Positions 26,929 to 37,900 of a stretch of 64,000 nucleotides of DNA are shown piece after piece. The notes beneath the pieces were generated by a model. That model saw only the letters and a program-made list of their open reading frames with translations, was not told the origin of the DNA and ran no database searches. The stretch spans positions 13,370,578 through 13,434,577 of the forward strand of contig OX465119.1 of NCBI GenBank assembly GCA_949987565.1, written 5' to 3'. Made by a program: the position numbers and the translations under genes. Each line of letters begins with the position of its first letter. Within the stretch, counting starts at the first letter, position 1. This DNA is from Luidia sarsii (lineage: Eukaryota; Echinodermata; Asteroidea; Paxillosida; Luidiidae).

Positions 26929-29900
26929 CAACCAGCCAACCAGCCAACCAGCCAACCAGCCAACCAGCCAACCAGCCAACCAGCCAGCCAACCAGCCAAC
27001 CAGCCTGGATTTTTCTTTTTTAGCCCACAACACGTACGATGCATCGCAACTCAATTTACGATGGACAACCCGTGGTACGTTTTCACAGAGAGGCCGTATG
27101 GTCTCTGATGTGCACCACCCATCGCCTTACGACCGATCGAAGGTTGCGATAAGTTTTGGTGAAATCACCCCCAGGACATCTAAAAGATTTATTTGCATTC
27201 TGTCACTCTTTTTTTTTGTATCCAAAGTAAAACCTTTTTTTTTGCCTTTGAGAACGCAGCGGTTGTAATTTGTGTAGAGATTTTTTCACAGAAAAATTAT
27301 GGATGCGTTTTTTTTTTCCGGTATAAATAATTTCCATCGTTAACAGGGAACCCAAAAGATTTCTTTGCATTCTGTCGCTCTTTTTTTTTTTCAAGTAAAA
27401 CCTTTTTTTGCCTTTGAGAATGCAGCGGTTGTAATTTGTGTAGAGATTTTTTCACAGAAAAATTATGGATGCGTTTTTTTTTTTCGGTATAAATAATTTC
27501 CATCGTTAACAGGGAACCCAAAAGATTTCTTTGCATTCTGTCGCTCTTTTTTTTTTTCAAGTAAAACCTTTTTTTGCCTTTGAGAATGCAGCCGTTGTAA
27601 TTTGTGTAGAGATTTTTTCACAGAAAAATTATGGATGCGTTTTGTTTTTTTCTGGTATAAATAATTTCCATCGTTAACAGGGAACCCAAAAGATTTCTTT
27701 GCATTCCGTCACTTTTTTTATATTTTAAGCAAAACATTTTTGCCTTTCAGAATGCTGTGATTTGTGCAGCGCTTTTTAAGATGAATTATGGACGTGTTTA
27801 TTCTGGGGGAAAAATGGTTCCCATCAATACGTGGCACTCAAAGGATTTCTTTGCATTCTGTTACTTTATCTTCTTCAAGCATGACCATTTTTTTGGGGGG
27901 GGGGGGTCCTTTGAGGATTTTTTTGCCGGGATCGAAAAGGAAGCCTTGTCTGTTTCTGATGATTAATTGTCTGCTTCGGGTCATTCTTACCGAATTTCCG
28001 TAATTTGCAAAATGTTTGTATTCTTCTTGGCTTTTGCATCAGCTTGAAAATCCTTTTGTGTTCACTGCCTCTAGCTATGTCCGATCTTTTTCCTTGGGAG
28101 CCCCCAAGTTTAGGGGGAGGGGTGGCGGAGAGGGTTGGGGAGGGGGGCAGGAGGGTCCACCCACAAAAGTTTCCCGAGGGTCCCTTTTGCCGGCACTAGT
28201 TTAAAGGGTGGCTACGCCATTTGCAAAGTGCCAAACTCCCGGACATTCCAAATTTGAGAGATTACTTACTCATCAGGAAGTTTGTAATGGTATCCGACAT
28301 TCCGTGAAATTTTTTCAGCGCTCAAAAATCTGCCCTTTTTCGAGAAGAAGAGGAAATCTGTTGAATTTCCAACAATCCCTCTGTGTAATAAACTTTGAAT
28401 CAAAGAGTTCCTTCGACAAATTCCCCCTCTCTATGTCTGAAAAAAAAAAGGTTAGCATTTAATCTTGTGTCCACGGTTTTTCTCACGGCATGGTTGACGG
28501 ATTGAGCCGAAGCTTACGCAGGTGTGTTATCTTATGTATACGCTGAGTTTGACAAAGGATGGAAGTGATTCTTTGACCTTCGCAAATGGTGTACCCTACC
28601 CTTTAAGAAAATGATGTTTTCTTTGATTAAGATAGGGCAAGTAAGCAATCCAAGTGTGTTCGGAAAGTACAGACTATAGACGATCTTTTTGTCGAGGGAG
28701 TAACAGAACAAAACAGAGATAAAACTGAGTACCCATCTCCCTCATTCATGGAGAGTATTCCTTTGATGGTAGGTGAAACACATAAAATCTACCGGTTAAA
28801 AAAAACCCTCCAATTTACATAGGTAAACAAACAGTGGACCATTTCAAATACGCAGTGGCTGTTGTTACGGCAGTCGTCCGTGTGGTTCCCTGACTTCACA
28901 GTATTTGTCAGGATGTTTAGCTCTTGGAACCAGACTATCAGCTAATGGACTGGTTCAACCAGCCTGCAATGCTGACGAAATACAATCAAGTCAGGGAACC
29001 ACACCGACGACTGCCGTAACAACAGCCACTGCGTTTCAAATATGGCCAGTGTTCTAATCTTGTCATTCATTCTTGAACAAGAACTTCGGATCCGTCATGC
29101 GAAATAAGACGACTGCTATTTTCGTTGCGCGTTAAATCAGTTGATTAATAATTATAGAGCAAAAGATTAACTGCACATATTGTAATTTGATTAATTCATT
29201 GAATAATTCATTAATTTCGAGGTACATGTACCCAGCTCCATGGCCTGTACTGATAACTGCCAACCATTCCTTTATATGAGGAATTCTTCTTCTTTTTAGT
29301 AAAACTGTATCTCTGTTTTTGGTAAAAATTTATCACTTTTTACTAGCTCTTGACAGCAGACTCTGATTTCAGGCTTGGAAATACACATGTATTCCTATGT
29401 AGTTTGCTCTGTGATTCCTCTTTTTTTTTAGCAGAAGTAATCCTAATTTCCTACACAACATTGGTAAGATCGAAAACCAGGAATGTTCACAAATTTACAT
29501 GAAACTTATACAGTTTGAAGATGGTTATAGTAGAAAGCTCTCACTGAAATATTTCTGCCAAAAACGTTGTACTTTGGGAGAAATGAGTAAAAGAAATACC
29601 GGTAGTTAACGTCTCACCGGGATCTAAACTATTTTTCGGAACAGAACAGCGTCTGATGCTGCATTTTCGCGAAACAAATGCGGTTTTCACAATTTTCTCG
29701 AGACTCGGTTGGCGGATTGAGCTGAAATTTTCACGGGTGTGCTATTCCATGCATATGTTGGGATCAGACAACGTATGGATGCTATTCTTTGACCTCGACC
29801 AATGTTGTGTAGGGGGGCTTTAGGATAGGTCGGCGGCTACCAAAAAGGGATGGCAGCAGAAGAAGAGGAGAACTTAAACGGAGACGGAGACGGAGACGGA

Positions 29901-31131
29901 GGGAAAGGCGGGACTCACGTTGGCGTCGGGGCGGGCGAGGATCTCCTCAATCTTGATGGCGTCCCGTTGGCCGCTGCCTTGACCAGTTCCTCGTTGACAT
30001 CGCCCGTGATGTGGGTCTCAAAGAGCTTCTTCAGGAGGGCCGAGAGTCGTTCTGGGAGAGGAGAAAGGTTCAGCAAACTCATTTTAGCCGCCTTGATTTG
30101 AGTCGCCGGGTTTGGCCATCAACTAGGTTTAGCTAACTCATTTAGCCAACTTGACTTCGTTCCATGGGTTTTGGCTATTACTAGGTTTAGCTAACTCATT
30201 AAGCCAACTTGATTTAAGTCACTGGGTTTGGCTATTAACTAGGTTTAGCTAACTCGTTCAGCCAATTTGATTCCATTCGATGGGTCTGGCTGTTGACTAG
30301 GTTTAGCTAACTTTTTAGCTAACGTTTGGCTATTAATTAGGTCCAGTTGACTGGGTTTAGCCAGCGAGCACTGGCTCTAAACCTTGTCAAGCCCCATCAG
30401 ATTGACCACTTTGGAGGGGGGAGGAAGGGAGGGAGGGAGGGAGGGAGGGAGGGAGGGAGGGAGGGAGGGAGGGAGGGAGGGAGGGAGGGAGGGAGGGAGG
30501 GAGGGAGGGAGGGAGGGAGGGAGGGAGGGAGGGAGGGAGGGAGGGAGGGAGGGAGGGAGGGAGGGAGGGAGGGAGGGAGGGAGGGAGGGAGGGAGGGAGG
30601 GAGGGAGGGAGGGAGGGAGGGAGGGAGGGAGGGGAGGATTACCTGATGAGTTGCTGAGACCGCCGCTGTCGGACGCCACCTTGGTGACGGCGGCCGGGTT
30701 GTAGGTCCAGGATGTGCCGCACACCTCCACCTTGAGGTCGTTGTCATGGTATATCTGCTGGACACGCCCAATCTTGCCCAGGGTCTGCGGAGGGACGGAA
30801 AGAAGGACGAGTTCACGAGTTCAGCTCGTTGAAAGGCCAATGTCGTTGGGGCTATTCCAAGTGCCCCAAAACACTCACTTATGGTCCGTTCTTAGTCACG
30901 TGTCACCAAAATAATGAACAATTATATATTTTTATTTTTTTTAATGCAAAATCGACCCAAAACAAGGCTGAATAGCCACTCAAGGTTAAGGGCTAGAGAA
31001 AGAAGGAGATAGAAAGGGACTCAGGAAGGCCGGAGATAGGAATTAACATTCCTTTTAAAAAAGGGCAAGATCGCAGGCAAAGATCGTAGTTTTATAATTC
31101 AATAAAGTTATATCTATCTATCTATTTATCG

Positions 31132-31180
<49 letters not shown>

Positions 31181-34100
31181 CATGTACATAGATTAATCGT
31201 GTACTCAAGATCCCTCCCTTGACGACCAACCTCACAAAACACAGAATACAGACCATACATCACTCCCCCCCCCCCACCATCCCCCACCCTCCCACTCACC
31301 GGCAGCATGGCCTCAGCCCACTCGCCATGCCCTCGCTGCAGGGCCTTGATGCGCTCAAAGTCGCTGCAGATCTGCACCAGGTCGCCCACTAGGAACTGGG
31401 AGGCGGTCTGGGCATCGCCGCTGGACGAGCCAGGCGTGGCACCGGCCGCGCTGACCTTGGTCAAGACGGCCGGATTGAACGTCCACCTTGAGTAATTGCA
31501 AAAAAAAATCCCCAAAATTCAATCAATCAATCAATCAAGGTTTGCATGGTGGAAATACTAAGTAGAAGGTTTGCATGGTGGAAATACTAAGTAGAAGGTT
31601 TGCATGGTGGAAATACTAAGTGGAAGGTTTGCGGTGACACCGTGTAGCACTTCTCCTTCAAGAAGGAGTGTGTGGCTCTGAAAAGAGCCGGTAACTCAGA
31701 CTAGATAGGATTTGAAGGTTTGCATGGTGGAAATACTAAGTGGAAGGTTTGCGGTGACACTATGTAGCACTTCTCTTTCAAGAAGGAGTGTGTGGCTCTG
31801 AGAAGAGCCGGTAACTCAGACTAGATAGGATTTGAAGGTTTGCATGGTGGAAATACTGAGTGGAAGGTTTGCGGTGACACCATGTAACACATCTCTTTTG
31901 AGAAGGAGTGTGTGGTTGTGAAAAGAGCCGGTAACTCAGACTAGATAGGATTTGAAGGTTTGCATGGTGGAAATACTAAGTGGAAGGTTTGCGGTGACAC
32001 TATGTAGCACTTCTCCTTCAAGAAGGAGTGTGTGGCTCTGAGAAGAGCCGGTAACTCAGACTAGATAGGAGTTGAAGGTTTGCATGGTGGAAATACTAAG
32101 TGGAAGGTTTGCGGTGACACTATGTAGCACTTCTCTTTCAAGAAGGAGTGTGTGGCTCTGAGAAGAGCCGGTAACTCAGACTAGATAGGATTTGAAGGTT
32201 TGCATGGTGGAAATACTAAGTGGAAGGTTTGCGGTGACACTATGTAGCACTTCTCTTTCAAGAAGGAGTGTGTGGCTCTGAGAAGAGCCGGTAACTCAGA
32301 CTAGATAGGATTTGAAGGTTTGCATGGTGGAAATACTGAGTGGAAGGTTTGCGTGACACTATGTAGCACTTCTCTTTCAAGAAGGAGTGTGTGGCTGACA
32401 AGACCAGAGTGCCACAAAAAAATCAATCAATCAATCAATTAATCAATCAATCAATCATCAAACTTGACGATGGGCAGAAACATTGTGTTACCAGCTCTTT
32501 TCAGAGCCACACTCCTTGAAAGAGAAGTGCTACAAGGTGCCACCGCAAACCTTCCAATTAATCAATCATAACAACTAACTGACCGCCAGTAGGATTTTCA
32601 CAAATGAGGAGGTCCTGACGTTTTCGATCCTAGCACGACCTTTCTCAAATGTTGCCATTGAGAATGGCCCTGCAGTATACAACGGGGGATTGTTATTTTT
32701 TTTTAAATTGAGAAAAGAGCAAAGAAGCCTGTAGGTGGCAGGGCCTTCCCAAATACACAACTACCAGTTGCCAGTGTAGGAGTGCCAGCCAGAAGCATTC
32801 GACCATTTGACCATTAATCTCAAGGATCACACACCCCCCCCCCATTTTGTATTCAAATGCTTTTCCCCGAGCTGCCGTAGCAAATCCACCACACAACCTC
32901 GACCAGCTCGGTGGACAAGTGGTTAAGACGTCCGTACTAGAAATCGGGAGTCGCGGGTTCGAATCCCGCCCGAGCTGCCTGAAATATTTTTATCAGGCAC
33001 CGGGCAAAGCACTGAACACTCAGCGTTTAATCACCCTCTGCCTTTGAGAAAGCTCCTGCTAGGATCAAAACGTCAGGCCCACTAAATTTTGAGTGTTTAA
33101 TTACGTCGAGCAAGGGCAAAACCTCATTGAATTACATCTCCTTGACGCAAACATCATGTTATATCTATGATGCAATCGCGGGTTCGAATCCCGCCCGAGC
33201 TGCCCAAAATATTTTTATCAGGCACCGGGCAAAGCACTGAATACTCAAGTATTTAATCACGTCGAGCAACCTTTGGGCAAAACCTCATTGAGCTGCCGTA
33301 GCCAGGTTTACAACCATTTGGTTGTTTCATAGATACAACATGATGTTTGCGTCAAGGAGAATGTAATTCAATGAGGGTTTGCCCTTGCTCGACGTGATAA
33401 ACACTGAATGCTCAGTGCTTTGCCGGTGCCTGACAAAAATATTTCAGGCAGCTCGGGCGGTCGTTCATAAAAGCGGGGACGTGATCCCTGGAGATATACG
33501 GCAGCTAGTGATTGAATTGCTTCTGACTGGCATTGACTCCGAAGAACCTGGAATCATACGGGTTTGGGTCAGATCATAATCAGCCCCAGAATCTCGATCT
33601 AATCAGATCAGCCAACCTGTTTCCGCTGGGATAGGAGACCACCACGTCATGGTCCTCATCAATGCCCACCACAGTGCCAGTAGCCCCCAGGGTCTGGAGA
33701 TGGTAGAGGTCAGAGGAGAGAAGAGACAGGTCAGTATCTTGGCAATGACAATGGAACATCAGAAAAAGGGAATGGAGTTAGGTCCCAAATGTGGATAGGT
33801 CTGAAGCAAGGCATTGGTCTCCATTCATTAGTCTTAACTGACTGTCAGCCAAGGCTAACAAATCAACTGGAGGGGGTGACTAGTCTGAAGCAAGGCATGA
33901 GCCTCCATCCCTATTGGTGGTAGACTGCCAGTCAAGACTGACAAATAGAACTGGGAGGGGTGACTAGTCTGAAGCAAGGCACAAACCTCCATCCCTATTG
34001 GTGGTAGACTGCCAGCCACGGCTGACAAATAGAACTGGGAGGGGGTGACTAGTCTGAAGCAAGGCATAAGCCTCCATCCCTATTGGTGGTAGACTGCCAG

Positions 34101-34791
34101 CCATCACAACAACACAGAACCAATGTTTGAAATCACTAAGCCCTATTAGATTGCGGACAGTACTGTAGAGGGCGCCGTTTACCTCAAACATGCCGTCCGT
34201 CCATCCACCGTGTCCGTGCTGGAGGCTTTGGACTATCTCCAGATCCAGATCCACGTGGACCTGATCCCCGAGGGAGTAGAGGCCATGGATCCCGCGACTT
34301 CCTGGGCCCTGTTCCCCTGACAAACCAGAGAGGAGGAGGAGATCGTAAGACAGACGAAGGACGAAACACATTCCCGGGAAAACAGAACGAATCGCAGGCT
34401 TTTTATCGGTACGGACTTTTTTTTTTCCAAAGTCATTATTTGTAGTCCATGGCATATCTACTACCATTCAAAGATGGAGGTCTTAGAATCCCTAGTCTGA
34501 ACGATAACCTCCATCACTACAATGTAAAAAAGTCATACACACCGGTACGTGCAATGTATATTACACAGGAGTAAATGCAGTCAAGCTGAATTGTGTGAGC
34601 AGGAATTACGTGTAATGACATGATGGGGAGAGAAATAAAAATAAAAAAAGTGCTAGAAATGGGGAGGTTAGAGAGAGACGGGGAGTGGAGAGAGAAGGAG
34701 AGAGAGTAAGAAAAAGGGAGAGAGATAGAGATGGAGGGAGATAGGGAGAGAAGGGAGAGGGATAGAGTACAATAGAGTGCAAGAGAATGCA

Positions 34792-34825
<34 letters not shown>

Positions 34826-34826
34826 T

Positions 34827-34896
<70 letters not shown>

Positions 34897-34947
34897 GAGA
34901 GAGAGGGAGAGAGAGAGAGAGAGAGATTGAGAGAGAGAGAGAGAGAG

Positions 34948-34990
<43 letters not shown>

Positions 34991-37900
34991 GAGAGAGAGA
35001 GGGAGAGGGTGAGAGAGAAGAGAGAGCGGAGGGGGAGGAAAGACAGGGAGAGGGTCAGAGAGAGGGTGAGACAAAGAGGGTGAGAGAGAGGGGAGAGAGA
35101 GAGGGGGAGAGGGGAGAGAGAGAGGGGGAGAGGAGAGAGGGAGAGGGAGGAGAGAGGGAGAGGGTAAAGGAGGAGGTGAGAGGAAGAGGGTGAGAGAGAG
35201 GTGGAGAGGAGAGAAGCCCTCAACATATAGGCCAAGTCTACTTGTCCCATGGATAGATGGTGGCATGTCTTTGTTCCTTACCAAGGCAAGGCAGATGGTC
35301 CCGATAGAAAGTCCCTCCTTTGGAGTCGCTGACCACCTTCAAATCAGACTGAAAAAAAACCCAAGGAAAGACACACATCCCCAAAAATCAAACACACACT
35401 GTTTATCAGATGAGACTTGAATGTTTCTGTGGTGGAATTACAATGCGGAAATTTTCGTTAACTGACCGACAATTTACTGACTGACTGACTGACTTACACC
35501 TTCATACCGGTATGTAGAAAACCAATCCCTAATAACCATAGCCATTTTGACACAACAAGGACCACTGTAACCATTGTCTGACTTACTGATCAACAAACTG
35601 ACTCATCACAGCATCATATGTTATCCAGAAAACACCTGTCTTTTTTTCGGCTGTGGCTACCGGTATTTTGCAACAGAAACCTGCTGCAACTGACCTAACG
35701 ACCGACTGACCGACTGACAGACAGACAGACCAATAGACAGAATGACTGACCAACCAACAGACAGATAGACAGCCTTACCAACAGACCGACTAACCGACTA
35801 ACCGACAGGTCAGATTGACCGACTGACCAACCGACTGACCAACCGACTGACCGACCAACAAACCAGCCAAACAACCAACCAACCAACAGAAAGACAGACC
35901 AACTGACCAACCGACCGGCCGGCCAACCAACAGGTCAGACTAACCAACAGACCGACAGACCGACCGACAGACCGAGCGACTGCAAGCCTTGTGCTTAAGT
36001 TTTTACTAGGCTAGTAAACTGAGTTTTTTGCTAGTCCGCAATAAGTTTTACTAGCCCTGTATGATTAATATTTAATTTAACATTACGTCAAGTATTAGGT
36101 TCTAGTTTCTCATCCCTGCCCACATCGTTTCTGCCGCCACACCGCTGTCTACTTTTTACTAGTCCGCCGGGCTAGCAAAGTGGGTCATTTAACTAGCCCG
36201 CAGCTGTTTTTACTAGACAATGACCGTCGGGCTAGTGCTAAGGTCGAGCCCCAGACTGTCAAACGGACCGACAAACTCACCATGCCTTCGTAGCCCACCC
36301 GGTAGAGGTTCTTGGCACCGTTGTCCCACAGCACGTAGGCAGCGCTGCGGGGACTGGTGGAGCTCCAGTCCTGAATCTCGGTCACCTTGCCCCGCCGGCT
36401 GGTGCCCCCGTCCTGGTCCTCCCATTCCCAGTCCACGCCGCGCACCACCCGGGAACCAGGGAAGATCCCGCGGGCCATGATCTTCTTGCTCTTGCGCCGG
36501 GGCTCCAGGGCCACCCTGGAGAAAAGATCACAAAGAAATTCTCTAACAACACTAATCCACCCAGGCCCTCTTAAGTTCACAAGCCAACCCTTTGTCTACT
36601 AAGCAGGCAGCTGGAATACAATGGGAAGCTCTATCAAGGGTCATCTCTACAAACCCTTTGTCTACAATGCATAGCAGGTGGCTGGAATACAAAGGGAAGA
36701 CTAGGATCGTCTCAAGCAAGCCCTTTGTCTACCCACTGGCCTGTTGGCTGGATACAGTTGGTAGACAGGGTCATCATCGCTGGCCAACCCAGCCATCAGC
36801 TCTAACCATAGGTTCATAAAACCCCACAATGTGTCTGTGGTTACACGAAGTGCCCATCACGATACAAATTAGAATCAACAGCAAGACCTTGGCCAGCTCA
36901 CTGCTGAAGTGTGTAAGATGTCTGCACAAGAAAGCAGGAGTCACGGGTTTGAAAACGTGTCCGGTGGCTGCTCACCTCAGTGAGACACGGCACTGCCACC
37001 ACCTTCTGCATTTGTCAGTATGTTCTGTCGAGTGGTTAATCACCTCAGTGAGACACGGCACTGCCACCACCTTCTGCATTTGTCAGTATGTTCTGTCGGG
37101 TGGTTAATCACCTCAGTGAGACACGGCACTGCCACCACCTTCTACATTTGTCTGTCTGTTCTGTCGGGTGGTTAATCACCTCAGTGAGACACGGCATTGC
37201 CACCACCTTCTGCATTTGTCTGTCCGTTCTGTCGGGTGGTTGATCAACTCGGTGAGACATGGCATTGCCACCACCTTCTGCATTTGTCTGTCTGTTCTGT
37301 CGGGTGGTTAATCACCTCAGTGAGACACGGCATTGCCACCACCTTCTGCATTTGTCTGTCCGTTCTGTCGGGTGGTTGATCAACTCGGTGAGACATGGCA
37401 TTGCCACCACCTTCTGCATTTGTCTGTTTGTTCTGTCGGGTGGTTAATCACCTCAGTGAGACACGGCATTGCCACCACCTTCTACATTTGTCTGTCTGTT
37501 CTGTCAGGTGGATGCTCACCTCAGTGAGACAAGGAATTGCCACCACCTTCTGCATTTGTCTGTCTGTTCTGTCGGATGGTTGCTCACCTCAGTGAGACAT
37601 GGCATTGCCACCATCTTCTACATTTGTCTGTCTGTTCTGTCAGGTGGTTGATCACCTCAGTGAGAAACGGCATTGCCACCACCTTCTGCATTTGTCTGTC
37701 CGTTCTGTCGGGCGGTTGCTCAATGCAGCACAGCCACTCACCTGTCGCTGGACGACATGTTAATGCGGTAGAAGCGGTGTCGGAGGTGGTGCTTGTCGCC
37801 GTGGTAACAGGCCGTGCAGAGGTCGTAGTTGGGGCATTCGGCGCACTTCCAGCGGATGCCATAGATGGGCTGCATACGGCAGGTGTCGCACATTGTACCA

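Noticed and set aside
26472..27054. Ala-Gly-Trp-Leu repeat proteins on the minus strand
   Set aside because: Product of the CAGC tetranucleotide array; period 4 makes the same peptide in every frame.
32904..32977. Functional tRNA-Ser gene
   Set aside because: The long variable arm required for serine tRNAs is absent, and the sequence continues into a SINE body found in other copies.
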